This document shows positions 1 through 4,751 of a stretch of DNA of 6,530 nucleotides, one piece after another. The stretch comes from Legionellaceae bacterium. Its GTDB lineage: Bacteria > Pseudomonadota > Gammaproteobacteria > Legionellales > Legionellaceae. The stretch is from positions 1 to 6,530 of the forward strand of contig DAIDLK010000052.1 in assembly GCA_027449525.1 (NCBI GenBank), read 5' to 3'. Made by a program: the position numbers and the translations under genes. Every line of letters begins with the position of its first letter. The first letter of the stretch is position 1. Below the pieces are notes generated by a model, which saw only the letters and a list, made by a program, of their open reading frames with translations, had not been told where the DNA came from and did not search any database.

Positions 1-2
1 TG

Positions 3-233
3 CCGCTCAATCCGGCGGCCTGGAATTACCCGTCGATGCTGCTGACGTTTTGCGAGATGATTGCCGGCCTGCCGCCACAGGCGATGGGCCAGGGGACGCA
101 ACCCGGCGTGGAGACGGCCACGGGCCAGGGCCAGCAGTTGAGCCAGGCGACGGCGGCACTGCAGCCCTACTGGGAGTTTGTGCAAGCCGGCGCACTCAAT
201 TTTTCTGGAATCATGGTATTCTGCCTTCCCTGA
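3..233 (+). CDS. Fragment of an unidentified high-GC reading frame (5' end outside window, 3' end out of place)
   Basis: This frame is open from the left edge to a TGA at 231-233. Up to about base 195 it looks like genuine coding sequence: roughly two-thirds GC overall, with about four fifths of third codon positions G or C. The product is rich in Ala, Gln, Gly and Pro, starting around PLNPAAWNYPSML and reaching a YWEFVQAGAL stretch. I do not recognise the family. After about base 195 the GC drops sharply and the same DNA codes for IleS in a different frame, so the last dozen codons to the TGA are probably not part of the original protein. The fragment most likely comes from a different, GC-rich genome joined by misassembly. 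A real rearrangement cannot be excluded from sequence alone. Confidence 0.4.
   Translation, partial: PLNPAAWNYPSMLLTFCEMIAGLPPQAMGQGTQPGVETATGQGQQLSQATAALQPYWEFVQAGALNFSGIMVFCLP
190..200. other. Abrupt composition and frame junction (probable chimera)
   Basis: Left of this point the sequence is about two-thirds GC and codes in frame 3. Right of it the sequence is about 45% GC and codes for IleS in frame 1. The IleS match begins abruptly at SIF (base 196), so the breakpoint is placed at roughly 190-200. No transposase, inverted terminal repeat or target duplication is visible at the boundary. Confidence 0.65.
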
Positions 234-648
234 GTATGCAACCGTCGATATGCTGGCCTGGCAAACAATTCAGTTGATTCGTGATGAAGTCAATAAAGCG
301 CTGGAGCAGCACCGGCGGGTAGGTGACATTGGCTCTGGTTTAGCTGCTGAACTGTTGATTTATGCTAACGATGCTGTACTTCCAATACTAACTCGCTTAC
401 AAGATGAGTTACGTTTTATTTTTATTACTTCGTCCGCTCAAGTATTACCGGCTAGCGCTTGTCCTGCTGAATTGCCGTGGCACGAAGCATTAGGTATAGC
501 CATTGCGATTACGCCATCAGTCCATCCTAAGTGTGTGCGTTGCTGGCATCGGAGCGTGGATATTGGTCAATTGCCTGAGCATCCCGAACTTTGTGTGCGC
601 TGCGCAGGAAATATTAGTGCTACGCCCGAATTGAGAAGGTTCGCGTGA
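196..648 (+). CDS. ileS: Isoleucyl-tRNA synthetase, C-terminal part only (5' truncated at a junction)
   Basis: IleS charges tRNA-Ile with isoleucine in the cytoplasm. Only about the last 150 residues are present, from SIFLESWYSAF to RRFA. Visible are the end of the tRNA-binding helical domain (WQTIQLIRDEVNKALEQ), the DELRF segment, and the C-terminal zinc-binding domain with two Cys pairs: CVRC at 532-543 and CVRC at 592-603. These match the layout of the E. coli protein (CPRCWH and CGRC). The catalytic Rossmann domain with HIGH and KMSKS, some 750-800 residues, is missing because the upstream DNA is a GC-rich block in another frame. The ileS frame is open back to a TGA at 139-141, but only the part from about 190-196 onwards resembles IleS. 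No credible start codon exists, so this is a fragment, not a complete gene. The stop overlaps the lspA start (GTGA), as expected for an ileS-lspA operon. Confidence 0.93.
   Translation, partial: SIFLESWYSAFPEYATVDMLAWQTIQLIRDEVNKALEQHRRVGDIGSGLAAELLIYANDAVLPILTRLQDELRFIFITSSAQVLPASACPAELPWHEALGIAIAITPSVHPKCVRCWHRSVDIGQLPEHPELCVRCAGNISATPELRRFA
633..639 (+). promoter_or_regulatory. Ribosome binding site for lspA
   Basis: GAGAAGG lies inside the last codons of ileS, 5 nt before the GTG at 645. It supports the GTG start over the in-frame ATG at 657, for which the spacing would be 17 nt. Confidence 0.7.
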
Positions 649-1118
649 GACGACTCATGGGCGCTTGGTTAGTCTTTGGTTTGCTGTGTGCGGATCAACT
701 GACCAAAGCACTCGCCTTGTATTGGTTGATTCCCTATCAAGCGCAGGCATTTTCTCCAGGAATCAATTGGTTATTGGCGTTTAACTCGGGTTCAGCGTTT
801 AGTTTCTTAGCACACAGTGGCGTCTGGCATGTTTGGTTTTTTCTCGTGTTTTCCCTGGTGATGAGTGGATTGATTGTCGTCTGGATGGCGCGCATCGACC
901 GTTTGACTAGGTACCGCGAGTATTTAGGCTTGAGTTTTATTTTAGCCGGTGCTCTTGGCAATTGCTTAGACAGACTGCGCTATGGTTATGTCATTGATTT
1001 TATTGATGTTTACGTAGGTAGCTATCATTGGCCGGTGTTTAACTTAGCCGACAGCACTATTTGTATTGGGGGAGCGGTGTTGTTGTATGACGCGCTATGG
1101 GCTCGTAAGTTGTCGTAG
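645..1118 (+). CDS. lspA: Lipoprotein signal peptidase (signal peptidase II)
   Basis: LspA is an inner-membrane aspartyl protease that removes the signal peptide from diacylglyceryl-modified prolipoproteins ahead of the lipobox cysteine. The 157-residue length is typical. All family blocks are present: DQLTK at residues 17-21, FNSGSAFSF at 46-54, GALGNCLDR at 102-110 leading to YVIDFI, and FNLADS at 132-137. By comparison with the Pseudomonas enzyme the catalytic aspartates should be D118 and D136. Four hydrophobic segments are visible, around residues 4-27, 62-81, 94-108 and 131-150. The GTG start overlaps the ileS stop by 4 nt, implying translational coupling, and this ileS-lspA order is common in Proteobacteria. 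The 3' end overlaps the convergent folK by 24 bp. Confidence 0.96.
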   Translation: MRRLMGAWLVFGLLCADQLTKALALYWLIPYQAQAFSPGINWLLAFNSGSAFSFLAHSGVWHVWFFLVFSLVMSGLIVVWMARIDRLTRYREYLGLSFILAGALGNCLDRLRYGYVIDFIDVYVGSYHWPVFNLADSTICIGGAVLLYDALWARKLS

Positions 1119-1502
1119 TGGTATTAATACGAAATCGCGCTGTAGGAGTCGCGGATGCGGTAGAGTAAGCTTAGGCGTATGATACCTTTGATTTCCGTAG
1201 AGCAGAATATCAATATCCAGCGTACGTGCTCCCCAGCGCTTTTTGCGTACTCGCCCTTGTTGATTTTCGATGCCCTGACAGTAATGTAATAAGTGCATTG
1301 GCGACAAGGTGGTGTCGATGGATACCACAGCATTGCAAAAGCGCGGTTGAGCACGTAAGCCAACCGCAGCATTAGGATACAGCCTAGATTGTTGTCTTAG
1401 CGTACAGTGGGGAATACTACGTACTAGACGAATAGCCTGGTGAATTTGGCGCTCTGGTGAACGCAGATTACTGCCCAAACCAAGATAGCAGCGAATGGTC
1501 AT
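1095..1502 (-). CDS. folK: 6-hydroxymethyl-7,8-dihydropterin pyrophosphokinase (HPPK)
   Basis: FolK transfers pyrophosphate from ATP to 6-hydroxymethyl-7,8-dihydropterin, the step before dihydropteroate synthase in folate synthesis, in the cytoplasm. Visible motifs are YLGLGSNL at residues 6-13, QPRFCNAVV at 52-60 (pterin pocket), the signature RWGARTLDIDILLYG at 89-103 with the two magnesium-binding aspartates D96 and D98, and LPHPRLLQRDFVLIPL near the end. The protein is 135 residues, against about 159 in E. coli. It stops right after the PL of that last motif and so lacks the usual C-terminal tail, while the catalytic core looks complete. The ATG overlaps the pcnB stop (ATGA). No clear Shine-Dalgarno precedes it, so it is probably coupled to pcnB translation. 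pcnB-folK is a conserved gammaproteobacterial pair. Confidence 0.95.
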   Translation of the reverse strand: MTIRCYLGLGSNLRSPERQIHQAIRLVRSIPHCTLRQQSRLYPNAAVGLRAQPRFCNAVVSIDTTLSPMHLLHYCQGIENQQGRVRKKRWGARTLDIDILLYGNQRYHTPKLTLPHPRLLQRDFVLIPLRQLTSP

Positions 1503-2827
1503 GAGCGTTTTTTTCGACGTCGTTTATTTTTGGTTGTTGGTGTGCTTGCCATTAGAGCTGCACGAGCATCCGTATCTGCTTCTTGGAACGTGGTCCACCA
1601 ATCAGTGAGCTCCATGGAGGCATCGCCTGCCAGAGCTCGTAAGGCAAGTAAATCATAAGCCGCACGAAAGCGAGGGTGTTGCAATAGCTCAGCCGGGCGG
1701 TTGCCTGAGCGCTTTAAAAACTGGTATTGCAATAGCCATATTTCGCGCATCATTTGAGTATGCCGCTTAGGTATTAAAATCACTTGATTTTGCTCTGCAA
1801 TCACCTGAGACATTGCCTGCTCTAGAGCAGGCAATGGATCAACCTGACGTTCTAATTCGGCTGCACGGTGTAATAGAGGAAACCATAGTAGCACGGCAAA
1901 CAAGAAGGCAGGTGTCACTGGTTTGTCATTGCGAACACGAGTGTCGGTATTTTCTAGAGCTAAGACAATGAGTGCATTCACGGGGTAATCAGAGCAGAAT
2001 AACGCTTGGGTTAGTGGAAATAAATAGCCAAATATCTGATGCTCAATGAGTAAACGATGCACTACTTCGGCAAAGCCACATTGATAGAGTTTGATCATTT
2101 CCTCAAATAGACGTGAGCTGGCCACATGGCTGAGTAACCCACCTAACTCCTTGATGGGCAGGGCTGTCTCGGGTGCTATGGTGAAATTTAACTTGGCACT
2201 AAAGCGAATGGCGCGCAGCATGCGGACTGGATCTTCATGGTAGCGCGTGGTCGGATCGCCAATTATTCGAATCAGCCGTTGTTTCACGTCAGCCACGCCG
2301 TGCGTGTAGTCAATAATGCAGGCACTTGTAACGTCGTAATAAAGTGAATTCATGGAAAAATCCCGTCGCCATGCATCTTGCTCTAACGTGCCGTAAACAT
2401 TATCGCGAATCAACATGCCGCGGTCGTTCGTTTTTTGATCAGTAGAGTCTGAGGTTAATTCAAGGCTACGAAACGTAGCAACCTCAATGATTTCGCGATG
2501 AAAGAGAACATGCGCCAATTTGAAGCGCCGGCCGATAATGCGTGCGTTACGAAACAAACGTTTAATTTGATTGGGGGTTGCATTGGTTGCTACATCAAAA
2601 TCTTTTGGTCGATGCCGCAGCAAGAGGTCGCGCACACTGCCACCTACCAGATACGCTTGAAATCCGGCGCTGGTTAATCGATTAACCACCGTTAACGCAT
2701 TGATGCTGATGTCAGCTTTCGATACCTGGTGCTGATTGCGTGGTATGATATAGTCGGAGTTAATTGCTGGCTGTTTATTTTTTTTTTTGCCGAGTAGGTT
2801 GCGAATAAATGTGATGATGGTTGTCAC
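1499..2827 (-). CDS. pcnB: Poly(A) polymerase I
   Basis: PcnB adds 3' poly(A) tails to RNA, marking it for degradation; in E. coli it also affects plasmid copy number through antisense RNA turnover. The start chosen is the GTG at 2827, giving 442 residues. Its N-terminus (VTTIITFIRNLLG) aligns in length with E. coli PcnB, and a TATAAT box lies just upstream. A longer frame from a TTG at 2872 would place that box inside the gene. Motifs numbered from the GTG: GGSVRD at 62-67, the catalytic DFD at 76-78, the poly(A) polymerase-type GRRFKLAHV at 99-107 (which favours PAP over CCA-adding enzyme), RRDFSMNSL near 154-162, and HEDPVRMLRAIRF near 197-209. The RAAYDLLALRA block and a basic tail (KRRRKKRS) match the E. 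coli C-terminal region. No Shine-Dalgarno is obvious. The gene carries an A11 run near its start and two perfect palindromes. Confidence 0.95.
   Translation of the reverse strand: MTTIITFIRNLLGKKKNKQPAINSDYIIPRNQHQVSKADISINALTVVNRLTSAGFQAYLVGGSVRDLLLRHRPKDFDVATNATPNQIKRLFRNARIIGRRFKLAHVLFHREIIEVATFRSLELTSDSTDQKTNDRGMLIRDNVYGTLEQDAWRRDFSMNSLYYDVTSACIIDYTHGVADVKQRLIRIIGDPTTRYHEDPVRMLRAIRFSAKLNFTIAPETALPIKELGGLLSHVASSRLFEEMIKLYQCGFAEVVHRLLIEHQIFGYLFPLTQALFCSDYPVNALIVLALENTDTRVRNDKPVTPAFLFAVLLWFPLLHRAAELERQVDPLPALEQAMSQVIAEQNQVILIPKRHTQMMREIWLLQYQFLKRSGNRPAELLQHPRFRAAYDLLALRALAGDASMELTDWWTTFQEADTDARAALMASTPTTKNKRRRKKRS
1811..1836. repeat. 26-bp perfect palindrome inside pcnB
   Basis: The arm CATTGCCTGCTCT is followed directly by its exact reverse complement, with no spacer. 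In pcnB RNA it could form an 11-bp stem with a CTAG loop. It encodes LPALEQAM of PcnB and there is no T-run beside it, so it is not an ordinary intrinsic terminator. Confidence 0.9.
2671..2688. repeat. 18-bp perfect palindrome inside pcnB
   Basis: TGGTTAATCGATTAACCA is its own reverse complement over 18 bp, with a mismatch on the next flanking pair. It lies in the 5' third of pcnB and encodes part of VVNRLT. It resembles an operator in shape, but no regulator binding there can be named. Confidence 0.9.
2778..2788 (-). repeat. A11 homopolymer near the start of pcnB (T11 on the + strand)
   Basis: Eleven consecutive A residues on the coding strand encode KKKN at about residues 14-17 of PcnB (from the GTG). 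The downstream PcnB frame is intact at this length. Loss or gain of one base would shift the frame before the catalytic domain. Confidence 0.9.
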
Positions 2828-2834
2828 CTGAAGA

Positions 2835-2840
2835 TATAAT
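2835..2840 (+). promoter_or_regulatory. Candidate -10 box of the hemJ promoter
   Basis: This is a perfect TATAAT on the + strand, 53 nt before the hemJ ATG. No good -35 is present; the best hexamer at 17-18 nt spacing matches only two or three positions. It faces the pcnB -10 box at 2852-2857 across 11 nt. Confidence 0.3.
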
Positions 2841-2851
2841 ACTCTCACAAC

Positions 2852-2857
2852 ATTATA
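2852..2857 (-). promoter_or_regulatory. Candidate -10 box of the pcnB-folK promoter
   Basis: On the - strand this is a perfect TATAAT. A 17-nt spacer separates it from TAGAAA (2875-2880), which matches TTGACA at four of six positions. Transcription would start near 2845, about 18 nt before the GTG at 2827. This supports the GTG rather than the TTG start of pcnB. Confidence 0.45.
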
Positions 2858-2881
2858 ACCAGGACTCAACAAATTTTCTAT

Positions 2882-2887
2882 AAGGGG
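2882..2887 (+). promoter_or_regulatory. Ribosome binding site for hemJ
   Basis: AAGGGG ends 6 nt before the ATG at 2894. The spacing selects this ATG over the in-frame TTG at 2888, which would directly abut the site. Confidence 0.75.
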
Positions 2888-2893
2888 TTGCGA

Positions 2894-3325
2894 ATGTTAT
2901 GGATTAAAGCCTGGCATATTATCGCTATGGTAGCTTGGTTTGCGGGTCTGTTTTATCTACCACGTTTGTTTGTTTACCATGTGGAAACCAGCGATGCTAT
3001 TAGTCTGGCGCGATTTAAAGTGATGGAGTGGCGCTTGTATTATGCGATTATGTGGCCGGCCGGATTGTTGACCACAATTTTTGGTTTTTGGCTCACTCTG
3101 GGTTACATGCCGTACGCGCTCAATACGGCATATTTGCAGGCTAAATTAGCTTTAGTCGTGTTCGTTTGGATCCATCATTTGGCTTGTGGCCATTACGTGC
3201 ACGCGTTTCAAGTAGAACAAGCTAAACGCTCCAGTATGTTCTTTCGCGTGTTTAACGAAATACCCACGGTGTTGTTGATAGCTATTGTTTTGTTAGTAGT
3301 GGTTAAGCCAACGCTGCAGTATTAG
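2894..3325 (+). CDS. hemJ: Protoporphyrinogen IX oxidase HemJ (UPF0093 family)
   Basis: HemJ oxidises protoporphyrinogen IX to protoporphyrin IX, the penultimate step of haem synthesis, in the inner membrane. The 143 residues match the family's usual length. The N-terminal signature KAWHIIAMVAWFAGLFYLPR (residues 5-24) is very close to known HemJ proteins. It includes H8, matching the conserved histidine proposed as a haem ligand, and K84 in YLQAKLALV matches the conserved lysine. NEIPTVLLIAIVLLVVVKP near the end matches the conserved C-terminal segment. Hydrophobic stretches suggest four membrane spans, at about residues 7-28, 51-70, 84-98 and 123-138. It is divergent from pcnB, and its stop is nested with that of the convergent rubredoxin gene (4-nt overlap). 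Neither hemG nor hemY is visible here. Confidence 0.93.
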   Translation: MLWIKAWHIIAMVAWFAGLFYLPRLFVYHVETSDAISLARFKVMEWRLYYAIMWPAGLLTTIFGFWLTLGYMPYALNTAYLQAKLALVVFVWIHHLACGHYVHAFQVEQAKRSSMFFRVFNEIPTVLLIAIVLLVVVKPTLQY

Positions 3326-3498
3326 TCGATTGCTATCATTTCAAAATCATGTTTACTCGCGCCACAATCAGGACAAAACCAATTTTCTGGTACGTCTTCC
3401 CACAGCGTACCGGGCTGTATACCGTCTTCAGGCCAGCCTTCTGCCTCGTTGTAGACAAAACCACAAATAAGGCAGAGGTATTTTTTATATGTTTGCAT
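3322..3498 (-). CDS. Rubredoxin
   Basis: This is a small cytoplasmic iron protein that carries single electrons on a mononuclear Fe(Cys)4 site. It is 58 residues, typical for the family. It begins MQTYKKYLCLICGFVYNEAE and has the two diagnostic knuckles: C9-x2-C12-G with Y16, and C42-P-D-C45-G. The intervening GWPEDGIQPGTLWEDVPENW is a textbook rubredoxin core (residues 21-40). An AAGG lies 6 nt before the ATG on the - strand. It is 19 nt downstream of the DUF3579 gene on the same strand, so the two are probably co-transcribed. Its TAA overlaps the hemJ TAG. Redox partners cannot be told from the window; no alkane hydroxylase or rubredoxin reductase gene is next to it. Confidence 0.94.
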   Translation of the reverse strand: MQTYKKYLCLICGFVYNEAEGWPEDGIQPGTLWEDVPENWFCPDCGASKHDFEMIAID

Positions 3499-3517
3499 GG
3501 AAAACCTTGTCGTTTAG

Positions 3518-3808
3518 TTAGGTTGAAGAATCATCGTCTTTACAAATTCGTAATTGGTTAGTGGTCGCAAAATCAAGGATAGCTTGATAGACTTGTGGGC
3601 TCGATTCTTTTAGCTTAGGGTCAAGAATAACACATCGATAGCCGGCGTGTGTGACACTCGGTTGTAATAGTGGCGAATAGTGGATACGACTATCCTTAAA
3701 ACTCGCTAAGGTACCGCTCATGCGTTCAGCCCAATCGCTTGGTCTGAAAGCTTTACCTTGAGGTGTCACGCCTTCAATGACAATTTTTTTATCTTCAGAG
3801 TCAGTCAT
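3518..3808 (-). CDS. DUF3579 family protein, function unknown
   Basis: The product is a 96-residue soluble protein with no signal peptide or membrane segment. The pattern fits the DUF3579 family as I recall it from beta- and gammaproteobacteria: IVIEGVTPQGKAFRPSDWAER at residues 9-29, a short RIHYSPLLQPSV stretch, YRCVILDPKLKESSP in the middle, and a final AILDFATTNQLRI. The function is not established. The start is the ATG at 3808. No Shine-Dalgarno precedes it, unlike most genes here, and a TATAAA lies only 5 nt upstream, so a leaderless mRNA is possible. Rubredoxin follows after 19 nt on the same strand. pssA is divergent on the other side. Confidence 0.8.
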   Translation of the reverse strand: MTDSEDKKIVIEGVTPQGKAFRPSDWAERMSGTLASFKDSRIHYSPLLQPSVTHAGYRCVILDPKLKESSPQVYQAILDFATTNQLRICKDDDSST

Positions 3809-3813
3809 AATGG

Positions 3814-3819
3814 TTTATA
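3814..3819 (-). promoter_or_regulatory. Candidate -10 box for the DUF3579-rubredoxin operon
   Basis: TATAAA on the - strand ends 5 nt before the DUF3579 ATG. A start site at the usual distance would fall on or next to the initiation codon. No good -35 is seen 16-18 nt upstream; the region is A-rich. Confidence 0.3.
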
Positions 3820-3915
3820 AATAGCAATTATGTTTTATTTTTGCTAATATATGGCCTTGATTAGCGTAGGCACAGTATAGCATCATAGCGAAATTTACGA
3901 AACGTAGCATTGCAT

Positions 3916-3920
3916 AAGGG
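3916..3920 (+). promoter_or_regulatory. Ribosome binding site for pssA
   Basis: AAGGG is placed 5 nt before the ATG at 3926. Confidence 0.7.
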
Positions 3921-3925
3921 TTATT

Positions 3926-4672
3926 ATGGTTAAGAAAAAAGCAACTCATTCGGGTATTTATTTGTTACCGAACTTACTGACCACTGGCAGCTTATTTGCT
4001 GCGTTTTATTCGATCATAGCTTCATTTAAAGGTTTATTTGAGCCGGCCGCTATTGCCATTTTTGTCGGCATGATTGCCGATGGTTTAGATGGTCGGATCG
4101 CGCGGATGACCAATACGCAAACCGATTTTGGCGCTGAGTACGATAGTTTGGCCGATCTGGTAACGTTTGGTGTGGCCCCCTCGTTGCTGTTGTACAGCTG
4201 GACATTACAAGGACTAGGTAAATTTGGATGGATTGTGGCATTTGTGTATACCGCAGCGGTTGCACTACGCTTAGCGCGTTTTAATACGCAACTTGAAACC
4301 GCTGATAAACGTTACTTTCAAGGTCTCGCTTGTCCTTCGGCGGCCGCCGTGATGAGTGCTTATGTTTGGGTGTGCCAGGCTGATTGGGTTTATTTTAAAG
4401 TATCGTTGATTGCTGCTAGTTTGGCGTTGCTGATGGCGCTGTTAATGGTTAGCAATATTCGCTACTCTAGTTTTAAAGAATTGGAGATGCGGGGAAAAAT
4501 TCGTTTTATCCATGTGGTATCAAGTGTGCTTGTGTTTGTGGCTATTGCCGCAAGTCCGTCGGTTACCTTATTAGTCGCGTCATTTGCCTATGCTCTGTCT
4601 GGTCCGTTGCAAACGTTGTGGGCTCTTCAACGGGTTCAGAAGCAACGCCGAGGCGTGAGGCGTCGAATTTAA
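3926..4672 (+). CDS. pssA: CDP-diacylglycerol--serine O-phosphatidyltransferase
   Basis: PssA makes phosphatidylserine from CDP-diacylglycerol and L-serine, the precursor of phosphatidylethanolamine, in the inner membrane. The 248 residues carry the complete CDP-alcohol phosphotransferase signature: D52, then D55-G56-x2-A59-R60-x8-G69-x3-D73-x3-D77. The aspartates bind metal and drive catalysis. The N-terminal LLPNLLTTGSLFAAFYSI and the later LRLARFNTQ segments are typical of the integral-membrane, type II bacterial PssA. This is unlike the peripheral phospholipase D-like PssA of E. coli. Six or more hydrophobic segments and a basic tail (KQRRGVRRRI) fit this topology. Phosphatidylglycerophosphate synthase shares the signature, but the N-terminal PNLLT and the LARFN block favour PssA. 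Decarboxylase (psd) is not in the window. Confidence 0.93.
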   Translation: MVKKKATHSGIYLLPNLLTTGSLFAAFYSIIASFKGLFEPAAIAIFVGMIADGLDGRIARMTNTQTDFGAEYDSLADLVTFGVAPSLLLYSWTLQGLGKFGWIVAFVYTAAVALRLARFNTQLETADKRYFQGLACPSAAAVMSAYVWVCQADWVYFKVSLIAASLALLMALLMVSNIRYSSFKELEMRGKIRFIHVVSSVLVFVAIAASPSVTLLVASFAYALSGPLQTLWALQRVQKQRRGVRRRI

Positions 4673-4683
4673 ACCATAAAGGT

Positions 4684-4711
4684 TTGCCAGTTCGCTTTAG
4701 TCTGCTAGCAT
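4684..4711 (+). promoter_or_regulatory. Weak candidate promoter for the M13 peptidase gene
   Basis: TTGCCA (4684-4689, five of six matches to TTGACA) is followed after 16 nt by TAGCAT (4706-4711, four of six to TATAAT). It lies in the 79-bp gap after pssA. No hairpin plus T-run terminator is seen in this gap, so read-through from pssA is equally possible. Confidence 0.3.
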
Positions 4712-4742
4712 ATTAAAATGGATAGTTCTTGTCGAAAGGCTT

Positions 4743-4746
4743 GGAG
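4743..4746 (+). promoter_or_regulatory. Ribosome binding site for the M13 peptidase gene
   Basis: GGAG sits 5 nt before the ATG at 4752, which begins a clear signal peptide. This fixes the start. Confidence 0.6.
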
Positions 4747-4751
4747 TAAGG

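Larger units (their letters stand above)
3809..3925. other. Divergent intergenic region between DUF3579 and pssA
   Basis: These 117 AT-rich bases carry promoters for both directions. They include an inverted repeat GCTAAT/ATTAGC (3843-3848 and 3860-3865, 11-nt spacer) that could be an operator. TTGATT (3857-3862) and TATAGC (3876-3881) are seen, but their 13-nt spacing is too short for a standard sigma-70 promoter. The pssA promoter is therefore not resolved. A 14-nt sequence at 3896-3909 is also found in pcnB. Confidence 0.5.

Noticed and set aside
7..195. - strand open frame in the GC-rich block
   Set aside because: The + frame 3 shows much better codon structure. Open frames on the opposite strand are common in GC-rich coding DNA.
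2778..2790. T11 run on the + strand as an intrinsic terminator
   Set aside because: No GC-rich hairpin precedes it on the + strand and it lies inside pcnB, which is on the other strand.
2828..2872. Longer pcnB starting at the TTG at 2872
   Set aside because: It would add 15 residues with no counterpart in E. coli PcnB and would put a perfect -10 box inside the gene.
3107..3131. Inverted repeat ATGCCGTA/TACGGCAT with 9-nt loop in hemJ
   Set aside because: Arms of 8 bp with a loop of this size are expected about once or twice by chance in a window this long.
3349..3561. + strand open frame of 70 codons
   Set aside because: It runs antisense through the clearly coding rubredoxin gene and into DUF3579. 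Its product has no recognisable motif.
4338..4349. 12-bp palindrome CGGCGGCCGCCG in pssA
   Set aside because: Its length is within chance expectation, and it comes from an Ala-rich codon run.
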